15,001 nt of DNA from Candidatus Villigracilis adiacens (GTDB lineage: Bacteria; Chloroflexota; Anaerolineae; Anaerolineales; Villigracilaceae): NCBI GenBank assembly GCA_016703605.1, contig JADJBU010000015.1:1-15001 (forward strand). The letters are read 5' to 3'. Shown piece after piece: positions 7,572-14,394 of the stretch. The translations under genes were made by a program, and so were the position numbers. Position 1 is the stretch's first letter. The number at the start of each line of letters is the position of its first letter. Under the pieces are notes generated by a model. It made no database searches and was not told where the DNA came from. It saw nothing but the letters and a program-made list of their open reading frames with translations.

Positions 7572-8792
7572 ATGAAAATTTTTCGCTGGTTCGCTTTTTT
7601 CGTTGTGTTTTTCCTCGCCGGGTGCGGAGCGCCAGCAGAGCGCGAGGTGACGGTCGTTGACGGCGACTCAACCATAACCCTGACCACCCGCGAAAGGCTG
7701 CCCGTTTTGATCTTTGCCGAAGCGGGAATTACGCCCCAGCCCATTGACCGGGCGCTGGTGAACGGGGTTCCACAGCCGCTAAACGAAGAAATAAAAACAG
7801 ACGGTGTGATTCAATTGGAACTACGCCGCGCGGTGACTGTGAGAATCGTCACGCCGGATGGAGAGCGCGAAGTATCATCCTCCGCGCTGACGGTCCAGGA
7901 TTTGCTGGAGGAGGAAGGGCTGTCCCTGGGCGAGGGCGACAAGGTCCAGCCGCCGGGCGATTGGACGGTGAGTGAGTCGTTGGTCATTGTGATCGCTCCG
8001 GCGCGGGAATTGACTGTATCCACGGGGGATGAGGTGACGATCATCCGTTCGGCGGCGGGGACGGTTGGGGAGGCATTGGCTGAGGCTGGGATTCCGCTCA
8101 TGGGGTTGGATACAAGCCTTCCGGCGGAGGATGAACCGCTTCCGCTCGATGGGCAGATTCAAGTCACGAGAGTCAGGGAAACCATTTTGGTGGAATATGA
8201 ATCCATCCCATTTTCGACCGAGGAAACCTTTTCTGAGGACGTTGCGTTTGGCGAGCAGGAGGTCCGGCAGGTTGGGGTGAACGGGGTGACGGCGATCCGC
8301 ACGCGGGCGCGTTTTGAAAACGGGGTCGAGGTGAGCCGCGTCGAAGAGGGCCTGTCCACACTGCGTGAACCGGTGACTCAGATCGTGGCGAGCGGGTCGA
8401 AGATCACGCTTTCGCCGGTCGGCGGGAATGCGCCCTACCAATACTGGTATGCGACGGAGATGTACGCGACCTGGTATTCGCCCTGCAACAGCGGCACGGG
8501 CGGATGCTCGTACGGAACGGCGAGCGGCGCGCCTGCCGGGTTCGGAATTGTGGCAGTGGATTATTCGATCTATCCCTACCTGGCAGGGATGCGCGTTTAC
8601 ATCCCCGGGTATGGGCTGGCGACCATCGGCGATACGGGGGGCGGTCCGATTGTGGAGACGAACTTCGGCGTGGCGCGCGCGCAATGGATAGACCTCGGGT
8701 ACGACGATGACAATATCGGCGGTCTCTCCGGCTGGGTGACGGTATACTTCCTCGAACCGGCTCCGGCGGAGATTCCGTATTTTTTTAGATGA
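7572..8792 (+). CDS. Lipoprotein with DUF348, G5 and 3D domains (YabE/Rpf-like cell-wall protein)
   Basis: Intact, 406 residues from the ATG at 7572. MKIFRWFAFFVVFFLAGC is a lipoprotein signal with lipobox LAGC (Cys18), so the product should be anchored outside the membrane. Three DUF348-type ubiquitin-like repeats follow (REVTVVDGDSTITLTTRERL; RAVTVRIVTPDGEREVSSSA; ARELTVSTGDEVTIIRSAAG), then a G5 domain (VEYESIPFSTEETFSEDVAF to VTQIVASGSK), and a C-terminal 3D domain (MYATWYSP, GIVAVDYSIYPYLAGMRVYI, YGLATIGDTGGG, ARAQWIDLGYDD) with the aspartates that name it. This order is that of YabE and resuscitation-promoting-factor-like proteins; 3D domains resemble the MltA barrel and are linked to peptidoglycan turnover. 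The frame is open upstream to 7434, but the lipobox fixes the start at 7572. Confidence 0.9.
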   Translation: MKIFRWFAFFVVFFLAGCGAPAEREVTVVDGDSTITLTTRERLPVLIFAEAGITPQPIDRALVNGVPQPLNEEIKTDGVIQLELRRAVTVRIVTPDGEREVSSSALTVQDLLEEEGLSLGEGDKVQPPGDWTVSESLVIVIAPARELTVSTGDEVTIIRSAAGTVGEALAEAGIPLMGLDTSLPAEDEPLPLDGQIQVTRVRETILVEYESIPFSTEETFSEDVAFGEQEVRQVGVNGVTAIRTRARFENGVEVSRVEEGLSTLREPVTQIVASGSKITLSPVGGNAPYQYWYATEMYATWYSPCNSGTGGCSYGTASGAPAGFGIVAVDYSIYPYLAGMRVYIPGYGLATIGDTGGGPIVETNFGVARAQWIDLGYDDDNIGGLSGWVTVYFLEPAPAEIPYFFR

Positions 8793-8827
8793 CGGGCTCT
8801 CCCTTTAATAAAGTGACGGCATAGCGC

Positions 8828-8926
8828 GGTTGTACCGCAAATTTCAGTTTGCGCCCCGGCGGGCGAGATAAATCTCGCGGTACTGGGCAAAATCTTCGCG
8901 ATTGGCGTAGTTTTTACAGAGCAATA
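8828..8926 (+). repeat. Dispersed structured element, copy B
   Basis: Inverted partner of 5371-5470. Stems: outer GTACC (8832-8836) with GGTAC (8879-8883); hairpin GCAAA (8837-8841) with TTTGC (8848-8852); hairpin GCGAGA (8863-8868) with TCTCGC (8873-8878). It lies 35 bases downstream of the G5/3D gene in the same orientation, so it could form the 3' end of that transcript. The end at AGAGCAATA is where the element at 8927-9059 has inserted. Confidence 0.7.
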
Positions 8927-9059
8927 TTGATTACCTTACACTCTTAGAATCGGGACGCAGATGAACGCTGAAAACGCTGATTCTGGGTGTTTTTTCGGCA
9001 GAATCCTCAAAAAAAATCTGCGTTTATCAGCGTCCAAAAACAAAGTGTAAGGTAATCAG
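8927..9059. mobile_element. MITE-like element with 15-base inverted ends and 9-base target duplication
   Basis: Ends TGATTACCTTACACT (8928-8942) and AGTGTAAGGTAATCA (9044-9058) are perfect inverted repeats. AGAGCAATA flanks the element on both sides (8918-8926 and 9060-9068) as a 9-base target duplication. Inside, GGACGC (8953-8958) pairs with GCGTCC (9030-9035) and ATTCTG (8980-8985) with CAGAAT (8999-9004), so the whole 133 bases can fold as one long imperfect hairpin. There is no coding capacity; it would depend on a transposase elsewhere in the genome. It interrupts or abuts the end of the dispersed element. Of the gap 8793-9162, only the hairpin at 9088-9107 remains besides. Confidence 0.75.
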
Positions 9060-9087
9060 AGAGCAATACTATGTGTAATCTGTATAA

Positions 9088-9107
9088 CGGACGTTAGAGA
9101 ACGTCCG
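9088..9107. terminator. Short perfect hairpin CGGACGTT-AGAG-AACGTCCG
   Basis: Eight-base stem with a four-base loop, 55 bases before the LCP start codon. No T-run follows on either strand, so termination is uncertain; it may be a small palindromic repeat. Confidence 0.4.
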
Positions 9108-9162
9108 CTACGCCCCAATTATTTTCCGCATTCTTTGCAGATGAACCGGCAGATTTGACAAC

Positions 9163-10296
9163 ATGACCAAAACACAACGCATCATCATCGGAACACTATC
9201 CATCGTCGCGCTCCTGCTCATTGCGGGCATGGGCATCTATCTATATCGGGTCCTTTTTGCCTTTGCAGAAAAGCCGCTCGGACCCGCCCTGCCCACCATC
9301 GCCATGCCTCCCACCTGGACGGCTTCGCCGGGTCCCGCGCCCACGCAAATGGGACAGGCAACTCTTGCGCCAACCGTTTCATTTGCCACACCCACCTCCG
9401 GTCCGCGCTGCGGCGGTCCGGCGTTGATGAACATCCTCGTCGTCGGCGCGGATACGCGCGGCGACAACTACACCTATGGACTGGGCGACGCGATCCGACT
9501 CGTGCGCGTGGATTTCGCCACACCCAAGGTCAGCGCGCTCGAATTTCCACGCGACCTGTGGGTCGAGATTCCGCACATCTCAGACAACCTCAACGGGCAG
9601 GATCACGAAAAACTTAACCAGGCGTTCCTCTACGGGCAGCCCGGCTTCAAATATTGGGACGACCCCAGCGAAGGCTCGGGGCTGATGGCGCTCACCCTCA
9701 ACAAGAATTTCGGCGCAGACATAGACCACTACATCACCGTCAACATGCGCACCTTCGAACACATCATAGACGCCATGGGCGGCATCGACGTGGAGATCAG
9801 CGACGAAAATGTCGCAAAGACCTCCGGACTGAAGATCGGCGCGCATCACCTCAACGGCGCCGAAGCGCTGAAACTGGCGCGCAACCGCTCAGGCGGAAGT
9901 TTCGAACGCGCCGACAACCAGAACCTTGTCGTGTGCGCCGTGCGCAAAAAACTGACCAGCCCGCAGATTCTCGCCCAAATCCCCGCGCTGATCGAAACCT
10001 TTCAAGACAACATCCGCACAGACCTGACGCCCGCCCAACTCAGCCAGCTGGCATGTCTCGGCGCGCAAATGCCGCCGGAGAACATCGTTCTGGCAAGTTT
10101 CCCCGCCAGCCTCTTCAAACAAACCCGCGTCTTCGACCCCGTCTTCGATAAACGCATCGCCATCCTCGACGCCGACTTCATCATCCTGACCGACTTCGTA
10201 ACGCGCTTTCAAATGGGCAGCTGGCCCCCCGAGGCAGCCGCCTCCACGCCATCCCCCGTCATCGACGAAGAAGACACGGCATTCGTCTGCAAATGA
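9163..10296 (+). CDS. LytR-CpsA-Psr (LCP) family glycopolymer-peptidoglycan ligase
   Basis: Intact, 377 residues. The N-terminus is cytoplasmic, then one membrane helix (about residues 7-30, IIIGTLSIVALLLIAGMGIY), then a Pro/Thr-rich external linker (about 40-80), and the LCP domain from about residue 88: MNILVVGADTRG, DAIRLVRVDFATPKVSALEF, PRDLWVEIP, EKLNQAFLYG, YITVNMRTFEHIIDAMGGID, GAEALKLARNRSGGSFERAD. The conserved Asp and Arg residues that bind the polyprenyl-pyrophosphate substrate are present. LCP enzymes attach teichoic-acid-like or capsular glycopolymers to the cell wall; in Chloroflexota, whose envelope is atypical, the acceptor is unclear. No Shine-Dalgarno is visible. The gene overlaps rsmA by four bases (ATGA), suggesting co-translation. 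Confidence 0.92.
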   Translation: MTKTQRIIIGTLSIVALLLIAGMGIYLYRVLFAFAEKPLGPALPTIAMPPTWTASPGPAPTQMGQATLAPTVSFATPTSGPRCGGPALMNILVVGADTRGDNYTYGLGDAIRLVRVDFATPKVSALEFPRDLWVEIPHISDNLNGQDHEKLNQAFLYGQPGFKYWDDPSEGSGLMALTLNKNFGADIDHYITVNMRTFEHIIDAMGGIDVEISDENVAKTSGLKIGAHHLNGAEALKLARNRSGGSFERADNQNLVVCAVRKKLTSPQILAQIPALIETFQDNIRTDLTPAQLSQLACLGAQMPPENIVLASFPASLFKQTRVFDPVFDKRIAILDADFIILTDFVTRFQMGSWPPEAAASTPSPVIDEEDTAFVCK

Positions 10297-11144
10297 ACCG
10301 CCCGCCCATCCCCCCGCTCGACGCCGCCGCCGTCCTCAAACGTTACGGCTTGCGTCCCGATAAAAAACTCGGTCAAAACTTTTTGCAGGATTCCTCCGCC
10401 CTCCAAAAGATCGCAGATGCCGCAGAGATTCAAGCGGATGACTGTGTCCTGGAGGTCGGTCCTGGACTGGGCAGTCTGACCCGTTACCTGGCTGATTCTG
10501 CCCGGAGCGTTGCAGCGGTCGAACTGGACCCGGACCTGATTCCCCCTCTCAAGGCTGTTCTCACGCCGCATCCGAATACGCGCATCATCCACGGCGATAT
10601 TTTAGAGTTATCCATCTCTGATCTTGTGGATCAACCCGGCTACATCGCCGCGGCAAACATCCCCTATAACATCACCTCTGCGATCATCCGCCATTTGCTC
10701 GAAAGCGACCCCAAGCCGCGCCGCATCGTGCTGACCATCCAGAAGGAGGTCGCCGAACGCATCTGCGCCAAACCCGGGGATTTAAGCCTGCTTGCCCTGA
10801 GCGTGCAGGTTTACGGCTCGCCGCGCATCGTGGCAAAGATTCCCGCCGGGGCATTCCATCCCGTCCCCGGCGTCGATTCCGCCATCCTGCGCGTGGACAT
10901 TTATGATGAGCCGTTGATTCCGCGCGAAAAACTGCCGCGCTTCTTCAAACTCATCAAAGCCGGGTTTGGGCAAAAACGGAAAACGTTGAGAAATTCCCTC
11001 TCGGCGGGTTTGCATATCAAAACCAGCGAGGCTCAAACAATGTTGAACCTCGCGGAGATCGACCCCATGCGCCGGGCAGAGACCCTATCCATCGAGGAAT
11101 GGAAGCGGTTATGTGATAGTACCAACGTCCCTTCGCAGCCATAG
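10293..11144 (+). CDS. rsmA: 16S rRNA (adenine1518-N6/adenine1519-N6)-dimethyltransferase
   Basis: Intact, 283 residues, usual length for KsgA/RsmA. It dimethylates two adjacent adenines in the 3' hairpin of 16S rRNA late in small-subunit assembly, using S-adenosylmethionine. Motifs in order: KKLGQNFLQD (about residues 24-33), LEVGPGLGSLTRYL (SAM-binding motif I, 53-66), AAVELDPDLI (acidic motif II), GDILEL, ANIPYNITSAI (catalytic NxPY, Asn122 to Tyr125), FHPVPGVDSAILRV and FGQKRKTLRNSL near the C-terminus. The start ATG overlaps the LCP stop codon, so translation is probably coupled. RsmA is more often beside pdxA, apaG or ispE; an LCP partner is less usual. Confidence 0.97.
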   Translation: MNRPPIPPLDAAAVLKRYGLRPDKKLGQNFLQDSSALQKIADAAEIQADDCVLEVGPGLGSLTRYLADSARSVAAVELDPDLIPPLKAVLTPHPNTRIIHGDILELSISDLVDQPGYIAAANIPYNITSAIIRHLLESDPKPRRIVLTIQKEVAERICAKPGDLSLLALSVQVYGSPRIVAKIPAGAFHPVPGVDSAILRVDIYDEPLIPREKLPRFFKLIKAGFGQKRKTLRNSLSAGLHIKTSEAQTMLNLAEIDPMRRAETLSIEEWKRLCDSTNVPSQP

Positions 11145-11166
11145 TACCAATAGCGCGGCACAACCC

Positions 11167-11195
11167 TTGAAGATTTATTTGAAGTTGGACATAAT
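11167..11195 (+). promoter_or_regulatory. Putative promoter of the SH3 lipoprotein gene
   Basis: TTGAAG at 11167-11172 and CATAAT at 11190-11195, separated by 17 bases. The implied start of transcription is about seven bases on, just at the ribosome binding site AAGGAG (11203-11208), so the leader would be very short. That site also decides the start: an earlier ATG at 11211 meets a stop after three codons. Confidence 0.4.
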
Positions 11196-11217
11196 TACCC
11201 AAAAGGAGAGATGACCC

Positions 11218-12012
11218 ATGTTTAGAAGAAAATCATTTTTATTGGTAAGCGTATTTCTCATCGCCTCGCTGACCGCCTGCAACATGCCCAGCGGCACGGA
11301 GCCAACCGTCGACTGGCTGGCACCGTCACCGCCCAGGCATTATTACTCGAGTCCGGTTCCGGGGGAAACGCGCCTCAACAGGAATTGCCCACTGCCACAC
11401 CGGCTTTTACGGCAACCCCCGAATTGACCGGAACCCCCAGCGTGCCTGAAGTAACCGTCAGCGTAAATACCAACTGCCGCACCGGTCCAGGGACGGCGTA
11501 TCAGATCATTGGCGCCCTGGTGATCGGTCAAAAGGGAATTGTGGTTGGGAAGAATTCACCCACCGGTTACTGGATCATCAACAACCCCGGCAGTACCGGA
11601 ACCTGCTGGCTGTTCCCGCAGTACGCCACCGTCTCCGGCGACACCTCCAAGCTGCAGGAGTATGCAATTCCCCCAACGCCGACGCCCACATTTACATCCA
11701 CGCCCACAGCCACACCCACGCTTGCCTCGCCTGCGCCGGTCAACAATGTGAACATCACCATGGTCTGCACGCCCGACGGCATTAACTTCAAACACTCGGG
11801 CACGCTCACCTGGGAGGATAAATCCAACAACGAAGACGGCTTCAATATCTACGTCAACGGCATTGATCGCCAGCATTCCCGCAAACAGCGTCTCGTACAA
11901 CGTCCCGCAGGGTTCCTCCATGGCGGCAGGAATCGCATCCATCTTCGAAGTCGAAGCCCTCAACGCCGCCGGGCAGGCTGCAAAGAAGAGCGTTACCAGG
12001 GGCTGTCCGTAA
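11218..12012 (+). CDS. Lipoprotein with SH3 domain and C-terminal Fn3-like domain, frameshifted
   Basis: MFRRKSFLLVSVFLIASLTAC is a lipoprotein signal with lipobox LTAC. After a shift near 11310 the frame gives LAGTVTAQALLLESGSG and a Thr/Pro linker (ELPTATPAFTATPELTG), then a bacterial SH3 domain (about 11445-11655: VNTNCRTGPGTAYQIIG, VVGKNSPTGYWIINNP, TCWLFPQYATVSG), a second PTPT linker, and a beta-sandwich segment (LTWEDKSNNEDGFNIYVNG). A second shift near 11865 restores ASIPANSVSYNVPQGSS and FEVEALNAAGQAAKKSVTRG, ending at TAA 12010-12012. SH3 domains of this class often bind cell-wall peptide, so an envelope role is likely, but there is no catalytic domain. Both shifts look like consensus errors. 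A strong terminator follows at once. Confidence 0.82.
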
Positions 12013-12029
12013 GCATAGTTTTTGAAATG

Positions 12030-12071
12030 AAAACAAAACGTCCTGCAGAAACCCGCAGGACGTTTTGTTTT
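12030..12071 (+). terminator. Strong intrinsic terminator after the SH3 lipoprotein gene
   Basis: A perfect 17-base stem, AAAACAAAACGTCCTGC (12030-12046) with its complement (12055-12071), and an eight-base loop. The A- and T-rich bases of the arms make it usable in either direction. It starts 18 bases after the stop codon. Confidence 0.88.
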
Positions 12072-12072
12072 G

Positions 12073-12078
12073 TATAAT
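12073..12078 (+). promoter_or_regulatory. Consensus -10 box placed for a leaderless transcript
   Basis: TATAAT ends seven bases before the ATG at 12086, so transcription would begin at the start codon. It lies directly behind the terminator stem. No clear -35 is present because that position falls inside the terminator. Confidence 0.5.
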
Positions 12079-12085
12079 CGTCTTC

Positions 12086-12835
12086 ATGCCCACCTTTCAA
12101 GCCCCGCAGGTACCCATTCCCGATGACGCAAAGGAACGCGCCCGCGCCTTCGCCTTCGCGGTTACAGGAACGGTCAATTACAAGGACAGCAACCAGGATG
12201 TGATCGAAAAGATCCGCGACGACCATTTCGTCTCCAAACTCGGCGAAGAGGCTGCGCGGATTCTCTTCGAGGGCAGAAACTGCCTGGTCGAAGGACCAGA
12301 CTACGGCGTGTATGAGGCGAAGCGCAAATCCTGGGCGGCGGATTTGAGAGTCAACGATCTCGAAGTGGCGGTCAAGACCCAGAGGCGGTCCGCTGCGAAT
12401 CGCTACGGGCTTTCGTGGACTTTCGGATTCGCCCAAACGGCGCACCCCATTTTGGATAGGCCGATGCATGGGTCTGTTTGGTTGTATTCGGAGGATTTGA
12501 AGGAAGGGACCGAATGCGTGGTCCATCCGCTCAGGAAGATCAAGCAACTGATCTTTGAAGCGCCCGCCTTGCAAGACTGGTCGGTAAAAAATCAGGCAGT
12601 CTATCTCCGAGACGCTGATTCAGCGCGGCATCATGAAAGAATGATTAACTCACCTTACGCAGTTCTCCTTCAGATTGTCACCCTGAGTGGAGCAGAAGGG
12701 TCTCTGGACAGTCGTGGGAACTGCTTCGCTTCGCTCAAGAAACAGGGGGTTTTCAAACCCATTTGCCGCAGATTTCGCAGATTGACGCGGATTTTTAAAA
12801 CAATTCGCGAAAATTCTCGCGTAATCCGCGGCTGA
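12086..12835 (+). CDS. Uncharacterised protein, possible PD-(D/E)XK nuclease-like fold
   Basis: I do not recognise this protein by name. From the ATG at 12086 (MPTFQAPQVPIPDDAKERAR) it is soluble, with no signal peptide. Residues 45-100 (DDHFVSKLGEEAARILFEG, YEAKRKSWAADLRVNDLEV, AVKTQRRSAANRYGLSW) have the order of a nuclease-like core: an acidic pair Glu54-Glu55 in a helix, Asp86 before a strand, and Glu93 to Lys97 in the next strand followed by Gln99. This resembles restriction-endonuclease folds but is inference. Convincing protein sequence ends near residue 176 (AVYLRDA). The last 70 or so residues read into intergenic repeat sequence (from about 12660), so the true stop has probably been lost by mutation or error. 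No partner gene such as a methylase is adjacent. Confidence 0.6.
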   Translation: MPTFQAPQVPIPDDAKERARAFAFAVTGTVNYKDSNQDVIEKIRDDHFVSKLGEEAARILFEGRNCLVEGPDYGVYEAKRKSWAADLRVNDLEVAVKTQRRSAANRYGLSWTFGFAQTAHPILDRPMHGSVWLYSEDLKEGTECVVHPLRKIKQLIFEAPALQDWSVKNQAVYLRDADSARHHERMINSPYAVLLQIVTLSGAEGSLDSRGNCFASLKKQGVFKPICRRFRRLTRIFKTIRENSRVIRG

Positions 12836-12836
12836 A
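12760..12836. repeat. CGCAGAT/CGCGGATT-type intergenic repeat
   Basis: TTTGCCGCAGATTTCGCAGA, GACGCGGATTTTTAAAAC, CGCGA-AAATTC-TCGCG and AATCCGCGGCTGAATC form a degenerate repeat of a kind common between genes in environmental genomes; similar words (CGCAGATGAACGCTGA, AATCTGCGTTTATCAGCG) lie inside the element at 8927-9059. The surrounding gap 12660-12994 holds this, a short hairpin ACGGCG/CGCCGT (12859-12878), and the terminator of ahcY; I see no gene in it. Confidence 0.5.
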
Positions 12837-12920
12837 TCTCTTGTTTCCTTCTCTTGGAACGGCGTTCCTTCCCGCCGTGGACTTACTCAGCATGACATCG
12901 TGCGTATGGTGAGTGAATCA

Positions 12921-12960
12921 AAAGCCCCGCCGCGCTTCGACTTCGCTCAGCGCGCGGGGT
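12921..12960 (-). terminator. Probable terminator of ahcY
   Basis: On the minus strand CCCCGCGCGCT (12949-12959) pairs with AGCGCGGCGGGG (12925-12936) with one bulged base, followed by CTTTTG. It begins 35 bases after the ahcY stop codon. The loop GAGCGAAGTCGA is also the core of a common dispersed repeat, so it may be a repeat used as a terminator. Confidence 0.55.
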
Positions 12961-12994
12961 AATCGTCAATCTAAAATCTTAATTCGTAATTCGG

Positions 12995-14334
12995 TTAGGT
13001 TCCCTCTTCCCACGGGTTGAGGTAGTGAAGCTGCTCGTCGGAGAGGATGTCGATCTTGACGCCCATGGCTTCGAGTTTGAGGCGGGCGATCTCATTATCG
13101 ATCTCGGTCGGCACGGAGTAGACCTTCTTCCCCCAGTTTATCGGCGTTCTTCGCCATGTATTCGGCAGGCGTACCAGTTTGGCAAAGGACATATCCGCAT
13201 CACCGAAGCAGGGTGACCTTCCAGCCGAGGCGAGGTTTGATCGAGCGTCCTTCGCCGAGGATGTTGATCTTGCGCCCATCCTTGGTGGTGTACTGGTCAC
13301 GAACGGGCGGACGAGGTTGGGCGCGCCAGCGCTCATCTTTTCGAGGGCGAGGATGTTGATCTCACGGCGTTGAAGTGACCGGGTTGGCAACCAACGCGCC
13401 ATCCTTCATCGCGGCGAAATGCTCGCCCCGGATCACGTTGAAATCGCCTGTGACGATGCAGAAGAGATCGCCGAGCTTCGCGGCGTCCATCATCGGCATG
13501 ACGCGGAAGCCGTCCATCTCGGCCTCGGGCACCTTCACCGGATCGATCTCGGTCACGATCACGGTGGCGCCAGCGCCGCGGGCCCGCATCGCGAAGCCGC
13601 GTCCGCACCAGCCGTAGCCGGCGACGACGACGGTACTGCCGGCGAGCAGCATGTTGGTCGCGCGGATGATGCCGTCGAGCGTGGACTGCCCGGTGCCGTA
13701 GCGGTTGTCGAACATGTGCTTGGTGCGCGAGTCGTTCACCGCGAGGATCGGGAAGCTCAAGCACCCCTTCATGGCCCATCATATCCAGACGGATGCCGCC
13801 GCGTGGTGGTCTCTTCGGTGGCGCCCACGACGTTCGGGAGACCAGCGGCGTGGCGTTCTCCTCCTGAGCAGCGACTCCACCATCCGCGAGGGGGCCGGCG
13901 AGTGACCGAAACGTCCCATTTCGATGATAAGCGCGCCGACGAGGTCGGCGCCGTCATCTGGGTGAGGTCGGGCCGAACGTGTTCGAGCGCCGGCGCGGAG
14001 GGTAGCGGTACGTACGTTATGTTCGCCCTTGATGGCGAAGACAGGCACGCCGTAATCGTCGAGCAAAGCCGGGTGGGCAGACCCGTCGTCCTGCGTCGAG
14101 AGCGGGTTGGAGGCACAGAGGGCGATGTCGGCGCCGCCGGCCCGCAGGTTGCGCATCAGGTTCGCCGTCTCCGGTGGTGACGTGCAGGCAGCAGGAAGGC
14201 GCGTCCCTTGAGCGGCTTCACTCCTTGAAGCGCTCGCGGATCGAAACAAGGACGGGCATTTCGCGTTCCGCCCACTCAATGCGGCGGCGTCCGCCTTCCG
14301 ACTGGTTGATGTCAACGATATCGTAATTGCTCAT
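12995..14334 (-). CDS. ahcY: Adenosylhomocysteinase (S-adenosyl-L-homocysteine hydrolase), frameshifted
   Basis: Reversibly splits S-adenosylhomocysteine, the product of methyltransferases, into homocysteine and adenosine with tightly bound NAD. The start at 14334 (MSNYDIVDINQSEGGRRRIE, EWAEREMPVLVSIRERFKE) has a ribosome binding site at 14341-14346. Then come TANLMRNLRAGGADIALCAS, NPLSTQDDG, DDGADLVGALI, NDSRTKHMFDNRYGTGQSTL, DGIIRATNMLLAGSTVVVAG, the NAD loop GYGWCGRG (about 13600), TEIDPVKVPEAEMDGFRVM, KLGDLFCIVTGDFNVI, and the end IARLKLEAMGVKIDILSDEQ then WEEGT. About ten frameshifts break it; the substrate region is worst (13790-14230). Reconstructed length fits the usual 420-450 residues. 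The central part is far richer in GC than the ends. It lies 60 bases behind a nucleoside kinase on the same strand, probably one operon. Confidence 0.93.
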
Positions 14335-14340
14335 GTAGTG

Positions 14341-14346
14341 CTCCTT
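14341..14346 (-). promoter_or_regulatory. Ribosome binding site of ahcY
   Basis: AAGGAG on the minus strand, six bases before the ATG at 14334; it confirms that start. Confidence 0.7.
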
Positions 14347-14394
14347 CTTTTTGATAATTATGGAATTCGGTGGGTAGTGATTGGAGATTTCTGG

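Noticed and set aside
7875..8684. 269-residue open frame on the minus strand
   Set aside because: Antisense of the intact DUF348/G5/3D lipoprotein; Arg- and His-rich shadow frame.
9654..10151. 165-residue plus-strand frame in the LCP gene
   Set aside because: Out-of-frame, Arg/His-rich shadow of an intact LCP coding sequence.
13419..14180. 253-residue open frame on the plus strand
   Set aside because: It is the antisense of ahcY in GC-rich DNA; the translation is Arg/Ala/Gly-rich without motifs, and the minus strand encodes clear adenosylhomocysteinase.
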